From Balneolales bacterium (lineage in GTDB: Bacteria; Bacteroidota; Rhodothermia; Balneolales; Natronogracilivirgulaceae): 37,947 nt of DNA. This document shows positions 1-9,479 of the stretch, in pieces. Below the pieces are notes generated by a model. The model worked only from the letters and a program-made list of their open reading frames with translations, did no database searches and was not told the DNA's origin. The position numbers and the translations under genes were made by a program. The stretch covers positions 1 to 37,947 of the forward strand of contig SLQI01000277.1 in assembly GCA_007131535.1 (NCBI GenBank), read 5' to 3'. Positions within the stretch are counted from its first letter, which is position 1. The number at the start of each line of letters is the position of its first letter.

Positions 1-963
1 ATCCACATCACGGATTTGATTCCGATAGTGCTCCTCAAGCCCGGCGACCCACTTGCTGTAAATTTGGTTTCCATTCTCCCCGGTGGCCCGTTCGAAAGCC
101 CGGTTGACATCGTGCAGTCGGCGATCGGTAAACTCACGGGTTATTTCGGGCAAAATCTGCGGACCGAAGCGGTCGGCCAGGTGCCGGGTAAAGCTGAATC
201 CCATGTTATAAACCAGCTCCCGCTCCAGCGCATTCTTGGAACTGAACGTACCCATGGCTTCCAGGCTGTGCTGATTGCCGTCGAGAATACGGGTTCTCAG
301 AATCATATCCCGGATGTTGTCCCAGTCATCATAGTCGATATCCGGAGTCATGTACTGTGCCGTACCTTCGGCCATCCAGGCCGGCATGGAGATAGTGGTA
401 AGAGGATAGGAGATAAAAGCTGAGGGAAAATCATAGAGTACATCCGGACGGCGGACTTCATCATACGAGAGCCACTGTAAATAAGTGGCAGGGTGGCGGC
501 GGCTTGATTTTTTTGAGGCCTGCAACTGGATGATGTGGACAAATTCATGCGTGATCACATTCCGAAGCCAGTTGTGGGTACCGCGCAGTGGAGTATCAAG
601 GGCCGGCAGCCAGATTTCAATTTTATTATCAAAGAAAAAAGCTGCCCCGTTGCCGTAGTCTTCCCTGTCGAGCATTAAGATGCTGATCTTTTGATCGGGC
701 TCATAATCATAAAAAGAAGTAACCGGTTCATAGATTTCCTCGGAAATTCGGGAAGCTACCTGCGCGGGCCGGTCGTTGCCTTCCTGGTAGTGAATCAGGA
801 AATGATCACTTTCGATGGTGTACCACTCCAGGTGATTATGGGGGTAATTATAAAACCGGGGACTGGTCTGGCCCAGGGCGGTCTGCAGGATTCCGCCAAT
901 CAGGGTGGCCATCAACAAAAGAATGAGCCCGGATTTGATAATATGTGAGCTACGAGTATTCAT
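1..963 (-). CDS. HExxH metallopeptidase (peptidase MA-like, gluzincin), N-terminal part, cut by window edge
   Basis: The first 321 residues are visible; the 3' end lies outside the window. A hydrophobic N-terminal segment (residues about 10-31, ending LGQT) looks like a signal peptide, so the protein should be exported. Residues 139-143 read HEFVH, a zinc-binding HExxH site, and about 55 residues later MPAWMAEGTAQY supplies a Glu (E199) in the place of the third ligand of gluzincins. This pattern is typical of peptidase MA-like proteins of Bacteroidota relatives, which often carry a C-terminal beta-propeller; that part cannot be seen here. The start codon overlaps the stop of the upstream M6-like gene by one base (TGATG), so the two are probably translationally coupled and belong to the porU-porV unit. 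The zinc motif is read directly; the substrate is unknown. Confidence 0.85.
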   Translation of the reverse strand, partial: MNTRSSHIIKSGLILLLMATLIGGILQTALGQTSPRFYNYPHNHLEWYTIESDHFLIHYQEGNDRPAQVASRISEEIYEPVTSFYDYEPDQKISILMLDREDYGNGAAFFFDNKIEIWLPALDTPLRGTHNWLRNVITHEFVHIIQLQASKKSSRRHPATYLQWLSYDEVRRPDVLYDFPSAFISYPLTTISMPAWMAEGTAQYMTPDIDYDDWDNIRDMILRTRILDGNQHSLEAMGTFSSKNALERELVYNMGFSFTRHLADRFGPQILPEITREFTDRRLHDVNRAFERATGENGNQIYSKWVAGLEEHYRNQIRDVD

Positions 964-3900
964 CAGTGCTGTACCACAATTTTGATCATCCGGGAATCCC
1001 GGTCGTTTCCGTTGCGGGCTTCCACACGGCCGAAATACACGCCGCTGCCCCACGAGGAAGTATTGATTTCGACTTCTTCGGGTAAGCCGCCGTTGGTTTC
1101 CCGTTCGGTTTCATAAATTACCCGCCCGCTCATGTCCGCAACTTGTATAGATACTTCGGCGGATTCGGAAGTTTCATACCGGATGTAGGTGTGATCATTT
1201 GCGGGATTAGGCCAATTGTAGGTTTCGCTGGAGTTGAGCAGGCCGGAAAACGCTGTCTGCTCCGACTCTCCCGCAGGGGTGGAGTATATTTTGTTATCCT
1301 CAAATTCCCCATAGGCTCCGGGCCAACGTATCTCGCCGGCATCGTGAAATTCCCAGGTCGTCAGATCCCCCTCATGGCTGATGGCGGTCAGCCGATTTCC
1401 GATAAATGCAGGATGTACAGGCGTATCGTTCTTGTCTTGAACGGCCCCCGCAAACAAAGGGAAGTTTTCCCGGATGGGCCGCAGCTGATGAGTGTAGGCT
1501 ATGATTTCCAGCCCGTAATTATTCTGCACGGCGATTAAAAGTTCGGTATCCCCGTTTCCGTTGATATCGGCAAGTAAGGGGGTGCCGGTGAAGCGATAGC
1601 CGTCCGGTGGGCGAACCGGGAAGTTATCAAGGATGGCTCCGTTTTGGTTTTTCCCGATCAGCTTGTTGGCCTCAGAGTCGACAAAAACGGCATCTATGCG
1701 GCCATTGTCCGTCCAGTCTACAAGGGCGGGCAGGCCGGTTTTTCGGTCTCGCACCCACGGATGAAGTTCCGCTTCATCCGGATTTATATAATAAAGGCTT
1801 CGGTCTCCCAGTAGAAAAAATCCGGGATCAGCTTCTTGCAGCGCGCCGGCGTATAACCGCCTGTTGTTTTGCAGTTCCGAGGGGAGCGACACCGTTTCTC
1901 CATCCGGCAAATGAATACGTTCACGATCAACAGCAACCTGCATCCCGTTGATTCGGGCTGATCGCTGTTCAGGTCTTCCGGTTGACTGAAGTTCCTGATC
2001 TTCAATAATGTACTCCGTCTCATCAACATAGAGCCGTGTGTTTTCCCGGCTGATGAGCGCCGGAATGTCGAAGTCATCTTCAATCGAAAAGATCTCTTCC
2101 CAGCCGTTTTCAGTAAACTGCCATTGTGCAACCCGGTTGGGACCCTCGCTGATAGTTGAGGAAATTACATCGGAGCCGGATATCAGGGGCTGATTGCCGG
2201 AAGGCAGCTGAAAATCGAAAGCCTCTTGCTCGGGGGAGGTCGGGTTGACAGCACGTAAACCATTGGCGCCCGGTATAATGAGCACGGTGTCCTGTTCCGT
2301 AGTTACGGCATCAATCGCAAGTGGAAAATTTTGTGAGCGATCGGGCGGTGTAACCGTTTCGAGACCATTTAAATCCGTCTCTATCCGGTTGCGGGAAAAA
2401 AGTTCGTTTTCAGCTTTCCTCAACCGGAAGGTAGCCGTGGGGAGGTTGTCGGAAAAATTGTAGAACTCAATATCGAGCGGGCTGCCGGAGGCGGTGCGGG
2501 TGCGGGGCTGGGTGTCCGGGGCGAACCGGTTTTCGTAAACGACGATGCTGTCCTGAGCCTGGGTGATAACGGTGAAATCATTGCCGGCCCACCAGAAGTC
2601 GAAAGCATGCCCCTGGAGAAAACGGGAGTCGTCGCCCCGACTAAGGGGGCGGCCGATATCATGCGCTCCGTCGGCTTCGATTAAATTAACCCCGCGCCGG
2701 TCAGGATGAGCGTTGACGGCGTTATCATCAATGTTGCGGCGAATGACGGATTCATCTATGTGCCAGATGAGAATGCCGCCGTTAAGCTCGCGTTCCTGAT
2801 CATCCACATCAAATTCATCGCCTTCTACGTTATCCAGCCCGCCGGGCAGACTCCAGTCAAAATTGGAGACATCGACGACAACTCCGGGTTCCATGATTTC
2901 ATCATAATCGGAATCATCGAATGGGTCGAAACGCTCTTCATAGTTGTCGAACGTGTAATCTCTGTATTCGCCATCCGGAGTGCGAATGGTGATTGTAACC
3001 CCATCGCCATGCGGATCCCGGTGCCGGTTTTCGAGTAGAAAATATTCACCGAGAGAGATATCAAAACGGCCGAAAGGCTCATCGTCGCGGAGTGAGACAG
3101 CTGGTAATTCCCACTCTTGGCTATCTTCGAGGTTAAGCCGGTTGCTCCCGGCCCAGCCAAGGTACTTTTTTTCCCAGGCGGATGGTTCCGGTGGAAACAT
3201 GCCCCGGTAAGAGAAAATTGAGGCACCGTCCATCAAACCAAATCGTCCGATTCCGGATTCACCGGTTTCGGTATTGAACAGATCCGGCAGACCGATAAAA
3301 CTGCCGATATTGGCAGCGAGAATTCCATTGATCGAGAGCTGGAGTACAAATTCGCTTCCCTCAATATCTTCACCCCTGCGGGATTGGGTTTGGGGCAGGA
3401 TGGCGGTGTTGGTCACGGAAACATCGGAGTCATCAACTTCAAATCCTTCGAAATCCGGGTCGTCCAATAGCCGGGAGAGGGCATCCCGGCCCATGTATAC
3501 CGAAGGAATATCCTGCGGGGTTTTATCCAGAGTGGTTCCGAGCAGTTCAAGATCCCGGCCGGCGCCGGCATGGAAGACAATGAACATGGTCCGGTCGGGA
3601 TCCAGTCCGGTGAGATCGGCCTGACCGCTTTCCCGAACGTTCTGCCATGCATCTTCCGCAAGTTTTGCCAGCTTGTAATTTTGGCTGTCATCTTCTCCGA
3701 CGGGAGCATAGTCGGCCATTACTCCATCTACCTGAACAACTTCCGGAAGAACCTGATAAGTTACCTCAAGCCGGCCACCGGACACCCGTTCGAAATAGTT
3801 TTTGGCAAATTCGAGGTGAGCTTCAAAGTAGGCCCGGTCATGCGGAAGGGGATCAATGATGATCTCCTCGCTATCCAGAAAGTCCAGATCAAAAGTACCG

Positions 3901-4097
3901 TCGCCGGTGGTGAATCGGTTTTCTTCCGGCTCAAATTCTACCATAACGGCGACAATGTCGATATTGCCCTCAGCTCGTTCCGGCGGACCGGGAAATGCGG
4001 CCATGACCGACTGAGGCCACATTACGAGAAGGGGAAAAAAAATAAGGAGTACAGCTTTTAGTGCTGTACTCCCGGTCGTTGACAAAATCAAATGCAT
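963..4097 (-). CDS. T9SS-sorted M6-family metalloprotease-like protein with degenerate active site
   Basis: A protein of about 1044 aa. I chose the ATG at 4097; the longer reading begins with TTG at 4109. A signal peptide is followed by an M6 (immune inhibitor A) type domain: the hallmark segments GLPDLF, FGLMDG and LIWHIDE are present, as is the usual NLIEADG. The zinc motif, normally HEFGH just before GLPD, reads ANIGS (residues 262-266, bases 3300-3314), so both His and the catalytic Glu are gone although the flanking fold motifs remain. The middle part has FG-GAP/propeller-like segments ('ADINGNGDTELLIAV'). The C-terminal 80 residues begin NWPNPANDHTYIRY and form a T9SS type A sorting domain. 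It lies 25 bases after porV, so it is probably cotranscribed with the secretion genes. Likely a secreted or surface-attached pseudoprotease; its role is unknown. Confidence 0.85.
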   Translation of the reverse strand: MHLILSTTGSTALKAVLLIFFPLLVMWPQSVMAAFPGPPERAEGNIDIVAVMVEFEPEENRFTTGDGTFDLDFLDSEEIIIDPLPHDRAYFEAHLEFAKNYFERVSGGRLEVTYQVLPEVVQVDGVMADYAPVGEDDSQNYKLAKLAEDAWQNVRESGQADLTGLDPDRTMFIVFHAGAGRDLELLGTTLDKTPQDIPSVYMGRDALSRLLDDPDFEGFEVDDSDVSVTNTAILPQTQSRRGEDIEGSEFVLQLSINGILAANIGSFIGLPDLFNTETGESGIGRFGLMDGASIFSYRGMFPPEPSAWEKKYLGWAGSNRLNLEDSQEWELPAVSLRDDEPFGRFDISLGEYFLLENRHRDPHGDGVTITIRTPDGEYRDYTFDNYEERFDPFDDSDYDEIMEPGVVVDVSNFDWSLPGGLDNVEGDEFDVDDQERELNGGILIWHIDESVIRRNIDDNAVNAHPDRRGVNLIEADGAHDIGRPLSRGDDSRFLQGHAFDFWWAGNDFTVITQAQDSIVVYENRFAPDTQPRTRTASGSPLDIEFYNFSDNLPTATFRLRKAENELFSRNRIETDLNGLETVTPPDRSQNFPLAIDAVTTEQDTVLIIPGANGLRAVNPTSPEQEAFDFQLPSGNQPLISGSDVISSTISEGPNRVAQWQFTENGWEEIFSIEDDFDIPALISRENTRLYVDETEYIIEDQELQSTGRPEQRSARINGMQVAVDRERIHLPDGETVSLPSELQNNRRLYAGALQEADPGFFLLGDRSLYYINPDEAELHPWVRDRKTGLPALVDWTDNGRIDAVFVDSEANKLIGKNQNGAILDNFPVRPPDGYRFTGTPLLADINGNGDTELLIAVQNNYGLEIIAYTHQLRPIRENFPLFAGAVQDKNDTPVHPAFIGNRLTAISHEGDLTTWEFHDAGEIRWPGAYGEFEDNKIYSTPAGESEQTAFSGLLNSSETYNWPNPANDHTYIRYETSESAEVSIQVADMSGRVIYETERETNGGLPEEVEINTSSWGSGVYFGRVEARNGNDRDSRMIKIVVQH

Positions 4098-4122
4098 GTA
4101 AGTGTACAAAGAACAGCCGTGG

Positions 4123-5250
4123 TTAGAATGATAACAAGGCTGTCAGGCGGATGGTATCGGCCAACGGGTGATCTTCCTCCAGCGTAAAAATGTAACTGAA
4201 ATCAACCCCGATAATACTGTAGCGCAGTCCGGCCCCGAATGTGAGAAATTCCCGGTTACCGTTATTGGGAGCTTCGTAAAAGTAGCCGGTTCGCACTGCA
4301 AACAGGTTATCATACCAGTATTCGGCTCCGACACCGATCATGAATTGCTCGGCGAGTGAAATTTCAACATCCCCCTGCCCATCATTCCAGGTGACGGTAT
4401 CCCAGGAATTGAAAAGTGCGGAAACCGGTCCCATGGCAGTATGATCTTCATTACGGCGAGCCATGATCTTGGAGTAATCATTGCTCAGGCGCAGGGTATT
4501 GTAGCCTTCTCTATCCAGATCCATCTTGTAGGTCCATCCGAATCGAAGCATAGTGGGCAGCGGATCTTTCTGCTCTTCGTCAGCATATTGAATATGCGGC
4601 CCGAGGTTGGACAAGTTAACCCCGAACCCGGCTTTTGCGTCGCGCCCGGCAATATTGAAATAGTTGGATTTGTACATGGTGGCCAGGTCAACACCAACGC
4701 TGAGTCCGTTTTGGGCTTCCTGCCCGCCGACGTCCAGACCCGTCGGTACCAGGTTGCTGTAAATCATGCGCAATCCGGTACCAATAGCCCAGTTCTGGTT
4801 CAGGTTAAATCCGTAGGAAAGGCCGGTGGCAAGCTCATAGCTGCGGAATGTACCGAGCTCGTTACCGCTTTCATCGGTATGGGTTTGCTCACCGAGGTTC
4901 AGAAATGTGATATGTCCACCAATCGCTCCGAGACCTTCCACATAATAACGGCCTACGAGGTAATCGTAGAACAGGTCCGTATCAAAGTTAGGAAGCCAGT
5001 TAGCGTGGGTAATACTGACTTCATTTCCTTCCTGGAAAGCCAGGCCCGCAGGATTCCAGAATACCGCATGGGAGTTATCGGCAAACGCGGCACCGGCATT
5101 ACCCATGCCGGCCATGCGGGAATCAGGTTCAATTTGTAAGAATGGAACAGCCGTAATGCCAGGTTGCGCTTTGGTTATATCATTGCTGATAAACCCGGCA
5201 ATTAAAGAGAATGCCAGAAGGGTGAGTAATTTTTTAGTGAGCTTTTGCAT
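4123..5250 (-). CDS. porV: Type IX secretion outer membrane protein PorV (PorV/PorQ family)
   Basis: 375 aa with an N-terminal signal peptide. The start of the mature part (FLQIEPDSRMAGMGNAGAAF followed by WNPAGLAF) is the signature of the PorV/PorQ/FadL-like beta-barrel family. The rest alternates short amphipathic strands and ends in a phenylalanine (LLSF), as expected of an outer membrane barrel. PorV is the shuttle that accepts T9SS cargo after translocation and delivers it to the PorU sortase. It sits directly downstream of porU (58-base gap) and upstream of a T9SS cargo gene. I favour PorV over PorQ because of the porU neighbour; paralogues of this family are common, so the exact symbol is an inference. 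Confidence 0.88.
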   Translation of the reverse strand: MQKLTKKLLTLLAFSLIAGFISNDITKAQPGITAVPFLQIEPDSRMAGMGNAGAAFADNSHAVFWNPAGLAFQEGNEVSITHANWLPNFDTDLFYDYLVGRYYVEGLGAIGGHITFLNLGEQTHTDESGNELGTFRSYELATGLSYGFNLNQNWAIGTGLRMIYSNLVPTGLDVGGQEAQNGLSVGVDLATMYKSNYFNIAGRDAKAGFGVNLSNLGPHIQYADEEQKDPLPTMLRFGWTYKMDLDREGYNTLRLSNDYSKIMARRNEDHTAMGPVSALFNSWDTVTWNDGQGDVEISLAEQFMIGVGAEYWYDNLFAVRTGYFYEAPNNGNREFLTFGAGLRYSIIGVDFSYIFTLEEDHPLADTIRLTALLSF

Positions 5251-5308
5251 AGTTTTTTGCCATCTTGCTGTTATGGGAATCCGCTTAGTGACTACCCGGC
5301 TATGTAAA

Positions 5309-8300
5309 TTAGCGCAGAATCACTAAACGTTCAATATGATCCGTACTTTTTGATCCATTTGAGGTTTCTGTGCGCACCCGTACATGGTATATATAGGTGC
5401 CGTTCGCAAGACGATGACCGTCATCGTCGTATCCATCAAACTCTATTTGTACCAGATTCCCTGAGGGGATAACACCTTCCCGGTTGATAGTACGCACCGG
5501 TGTACCGGCGGGGGTGAAGATGCGTATCATAACATCCAGCGCTCCACCCGGTTGATTATGCTCAAAAACGAATCTGGTAAAATTGTGCATCGGGTTGGGA
5601 TAGTTGTACACATCCCGAACTACCAGGTCATCCCCCGATTGTACTTCAAACTCAACTGTTTCTTCACCGGGATTGTTAAAAATGTCCCATGCTCTTACCG
5701 TCAGCTCATAACGGCCTTCGTCAAGGCCGGTGATGGGATATTCGATTGAACCCCGGGTGAAATCATTGAGTTCACTCTGATAAAAATCGTTTAAAACAAA
5801 AGTCTGCTGCCCCGTATCATCCGGGTTTTTTCGCAGGATGGCCACCAAATCATGTCCGATGCCGCCTGAAGTGTTAATGCCGCTTTCATCATGAAGATTA
5901 ACCAGCAGCGTCGGATCTTCGTTGACCATATCTCCGCTGAAAAAGCTTTCGTCGTTTAAATAAACCTCCATTTCCGGTCCTTCTCCGTCATCTTCGGCAT
6001 CAGGGTTTAGCCCGTTGACGCTGAAGTTGGCGAATGAGCCAACGGCATCCGTATCCGGGCCGCTGGCATACAGGTGGATGCGCCCGGGATCATCGGAGTA
6101 TGCAATATTTTTCGGAATGACGAACTCTCCGTTAAAAACCCCGTTTTCCACGGATACCTGCCCGTTGAACAATAAGTCGTTCTGAATGTAGTAACCGCAG
6201 TTATCCAAGGTGCATCGTCCGGGGATCCAGTCGCGATCGGAGGGGTAGCTGATAAGGCGTTCGGCATCAAAGAGCCGAAGTGTTGCGTTGCCATTAAAGT
6301 CGGTAAGGGGCTCTCCGGAGTAAGATACGGCTTGCCCCTGCACTGATACATGATCCAGGGCACGGAGGCGGATAGAATCCTGTTCGGCAACCGGCTCTCC
6401 GTTAATATGGGTGATTTCCATTTTTTCTTCCGGCAGTCCGATCCGCATGGCCGGATCTCCAAGGAGGCTGAATTTTCGATTGTTGAAGGATGCGCCGTAG
6501 GAAGTGTTTTTGGTGTTACGGAAAATATCTCCAAGCGTTTGCGGTCGGCCGTCATCATCCCGCCGAACCATTTCGCGGGTGAGCTCAACGTTGAGCCCGA
6601 AATTATTCGCGCCGATACTGCGGCTGGTGAAAACTACACGTGTGGTGGTTAAGGCAGCAACAACCCCTCCGTTTTCGTGCAAGAGCATTTTTTCGGCTCC
6701 CGAGTAACGTTCGTTATCATCATACCGCCCGAATTCACAGGTTGCCGTTACAAAGATGGAAAGATTCTCACTATTGTTCAGGCGCGGGATGTCATCAATA
6801 CTGAAAAGCCGCTGGTCGGTCAGCCAGCGTTCGTTACCATGACCGGAAAAGTTCATAACCAGCGACCCATCATTAAACCGGTCTATGAGAGCCTGAGTCG
6901 CTTGAGGCACCCGTGCTCCGGCAGCTGTACTTTCTATGGGATAGTCGATTTGATAGATTTTATCGACCCGAAGTCCGGTTTCTTCGCGATCAATCTGATC
7001 GGCTGTTACATCCGCGTTGACGATGTGCAGGTCGTCGTCGTTGCCGCTGGGTACCTGGTCGTCATCGGCGATAAACGTAAACAGAGAGCGCCAGTCCTGT
7101 CTGTTGGCATCGTTTTCGTAGGTTTGAATCTTGTCGATTAGCAACTCGGCCTCTTCGGGAGTTTGAACGGGGAAGCGGCCTACCCCCATATCAATTCTTT
7201 CAGTAGATCCTGTCGGCCATTCTCCTTCTTCATCATCGAGCAGTGCAAACCAGTCGTCACTGGCAAAGGTGTTCGTTCGGTGGACCGATTCTTCACTTTG
7301 AAAAGTCATGACCAGGTTTTCCATTCTGGCCCCCGCCATAATTCCTTTGTGATCAAAGGTTGCGTTACCGAAAAGCAGCAGGTGTTTCGGAGCTTCCCGG
7401 CCGGCACTCAGAGCCCGGTCGTAGAGGAATTTGACGTAATCACGCAGGGCTACGAAATCCCGAACACCGCCGTTGAATTCATCCAGTATTTGCTGCTGAG
7501 TTACGACAACAGGGGTAAGTCCGTCTTGCTCAGCCCGGTAATCGGCTAACTTGTGGGCCTGTTCATATAATCGCTCGTGGGTGATAATGATATAATCCGG
7601 ATGATAGGAAATGCCCCGGAGATTTTGGTTCTCAAGTCTTTCCCCCTCAAGAGGTTGATAAAAATCACCCTGAGCAATCATTCGGGTTCCGGGCTCGGTA
7701 TGATAATTTATCTCATAATTGTTACCGGCTGAACTAACCGGCAGCCAAACCGGCTCAGCGGGATTGCTGATTTCCATGACATAAGGCTCATTTTCAAAAC
7801 CCTGAAGTCGGTAAGCAGCGATTTCGGATACTGACCCGTCATCCGGGGTGTTGAATAAAAGTTTTTCTTCCCGGGCTATGAGTTCCCGTGTTAGGTGCAG
7901 GTTGATGTAATCGATCCACCCCCTGCCGCCGGAGTGACCGGAAATGAAGCTGGCCTGCAGGTCGATTTGCTCATCCGGGGCCGATAAGTTTGAGGTTTCA
8001 AATGATTCGGAAGTGATGCGGGCAGAATAATGCTCGGAGCCGGAGTAATTACGGATGGAAGGAATAGATATCGGGTCGAGGGATTCATCGTTCAGGTAGA
8101 GTTGAAAACTTGAACCCGCAGTTGAGCGCCCCGCAACACTTATATGGAGTTCAACGGGTTCGGAAAGATCAACCCCCGGTACGTTTTCATTAAAAATGTT
8201 AACCCGCTGTCCGCCGCCGGTTGCTTCAAAAACTTGTCCGAACCAGCCCAGACCGGATTTGATCCCGCTTTCGGATTTATGCTGGTGTTCTTCTTTCCAT

Positions 8301-9220
8301 AGAAGCTCCCGAAACGTTTCGACCGTACGGGTCGGGTTGTTCAGGGATACGGGATCAAGCCGTTCACCTTCGGAGCTGCCGATTTTCAGGAAAATGGTAT
8401 TCCGGCGGTCGCTGTGATGCTTTTGATGAGCAAATCGTTCGTTTTCATCATCATAATACACGCGGTTCACCGAATTGCCGAAAAAGATGATGCGATCTCC
8501 GTCATCAAAACTGCCGTTGTCTTCTCCTTCTACGATTACCGGAACCTGACTTAACTCCGGCCGCGGTGCATCATTGCGATAGGGCAGCGGATAGCCGTCA
8601 GTTGACCATATCTGCAGGTTACGGGGATCGATTTGATCAACCTCAACCCCAAGCGATTCAAGATAATCACGGTCTATTTCATAAATACCTTCTTCTTTAA
8701 ACGGAATCCGGTACCATTCACCGGATTCAAGGGGGGAATTGGCGGATTCAAAAGTTTCCGCCGTTTCTGCTGCTCGCTGTTGGGTAGTTTCAGCCGGTTT
8801 ATATACCCGGAAGGATAGCCTTCGAGCTACCTGAAAACGGGTGGTATCGGCTTGATCTCTGCGGGTGGTATGCGCAATAAGTGAAGCCACACGTTTGCCC
8901 CGCTTCATACCGGGGTTTTTAGTTTCCAGGATCGGAGTGCCGGTCGGGCTGATATTATCCATCAGCGGCTGGTGGTATCCGGCAGTATCCGGCAAGGTGA
9001 CAGTGACCGTTTCCTGGTCGAGAATTTCGTAGCTCCTGCCTGAACTATAGGGAATAGTTAATTGATGAGGAAGCGAAATGCGAAGATCGTCATTCCGGAT
9101 CTCATAATCGGTAAACCGATCGGTCTCCTGTACTTTTTCCAAAGTCTGAGCTGCGCCGGTTGCACTCCAAAGCAGGATAAACGCAAATAGTCCGGCGAAC
9201 TGCCTTATTCGGGGTAGCAT
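5309..9220 (-). CDS. porU: Type IX secretion system sortase PorU (C25 gingipain family)
   Basis: About 1303 aa from the ATG at 9220; an in-frame TTG at 9244 is a less likely start because MLPRIRQFAGLFAFILLWSA already forms a good signal peptide. The C25 peptidase domain spans roughly residues 540-910, with catalytic His in NFSGHGNERW (about residue 794) and catalytic Cys in FVTATCEFGR (about residue 828). Both look intact. A long N-terminal region with beta-rich domains precedes it, and the C-terminus (VYNYPNPMHNFTRFVFEHNQ to the end) is a T9SS-type sorting/FlgD-like domain, as known for PorU. PorU removes the C-terminal signal of T9SS cargo at the cell surface and attaches the cargo to lipid. 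First gene of the minus-strand unit porU-porV-M6-like-metallopeptidase. Confidence 0.93.
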   Translation of the reverse strand: MLPRIRQFAGLFAFILLWSATGAAQTLEKVQETDRFTDYEIRNDDLRISLPHQLTIPYSSGRSYEILDQETVTVTLPDTAGYHQPLMDNISPTGTPILETKNPGMKRGKRVASLIAHTTRRDQADTTRFQVARRLSFRVYKPAETTQQRAAETAETFESANSPLESGEWYRIPFKEEGIYEIDRDYLESLGVEVDQIDPRNLQIWSTDGYPLPYRNDAPRPELSQVPVIVEGEDNGSFDDGDRIIFFGNSVNRVYYDDENERFAHQKHHSDRRNTIFLKIGSSEGERLDPVSLNNPTRTVETFRELLWKEEHQHKSESGIKSGLGWFGQVFEATGGGQRVNIFNENVPGVDLSEPVELHISVAGRSTAGSSFQLYLNDESLDPISIPSIRNYSGSEHYSARITSESFETSNLSAPDEQIDLQASFISGHSGGRGWIDYINLHLTRELIAREEKLLFNTPDDGSVSEIAAYRLQGFENEPYVMEISNPAEPVWLPVSSAGNNYEINYHTEPGTRMIAQGDFYQPLEGERLENQNLRGISYHPDYIIITHERLYEQAHKLADYRAEQDGLTPVVVTQQQILDEFNGGVRDFVALRDYVKFLYDRALSAGREAPKHLLLFGNATFDHKGIMAGARMENLVMTFQSEESVHRTNTFASDDWFALLDDEEGEWPTGSTERIDMGVGRFPVQTPEEAELLIDKIQTYENDANRQDWRSLFTFIADDDQVPSGNDDDLHIVNADVTADQIDREETGLRVDKIYQIDYPIESTAAGARVPQATQALIDRFNDGSLVMNFSGHGNERWLTDQRLFSIDDIPRLNNSENLSIFVTATCEFGRYDDNERYSGAEKMLLHENGGVVAALTTTRVVFTSRSIGANNFGLNVELTREMVRRDDDGRPQTLGDIFRNTKNTSYGASFNNRKFSLLGDPAMRIGLPEEKMEITHINGEPVAEQDSIRLRALDHVSVQGQAVSYSGEPLTDFNGNATLRLFDAERLISYPSDRDWIPGRCTLDNCGYYIQNDLLFNGQVSVENGVFNGEFVIPKNIAYSDDPGRIHLYASGPDTDAVGSFANFSVNGLNPDAEDDGEGPEMEVYLNDESFFSGDMVNEDPTLLVNLHDESGINTSGGIGHDLVAILRKNPDDTGQQTFVLNDFYQSELNDFTRGSIEYPITGLDEGRYELTVRAWDIFNNPGEETVEFEVQSGDDLVVRDVYNYPNPMHNFTRFVFEHNQPGGALDVMIRIFTPAGTPVRTINREGVIPSGNLVQIEFDGYDDDGHRLANGTYIYHVRVRTETSNGSKSTDHIERLVILR

Positions 9221-9412
9221 TGTTTTGAGCGAGTTACGATACAAATTCGGTGTATAAATAATGACGTTAAATACGAATGGTATCGGTTATCGCAATAGGC
9301 AGTTTTTGTTTAATTCGGGTTGAGCAATAATGTAATTTAAAAAAGTAAATTAACGTGAACAAATGTTAATTTAAATTCCAGCTCTAATTTGAACAGATAG
9401 AGCAGGTTGACT

Positions 9413-9454
9413 AAAAAGCCCCGGAAACCGGCATGCAGGTACCGGGTCCGGGGC
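9413..9454 (-). terminator. Intrinsic terminator downstream of the thiolase gene
   Basis: On the minus strand GCCCCGGACCCGGT pairs across a short loop with ACCGG.TTTCCGGGGC and is followed by five T. It lies 26 bases past the stop of the thiolase gene and separates that unit from porU. Confidence 0.85.
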
Positions 9455-9479
9455 ATGAAGTCATTAAATCACAGGTGGT

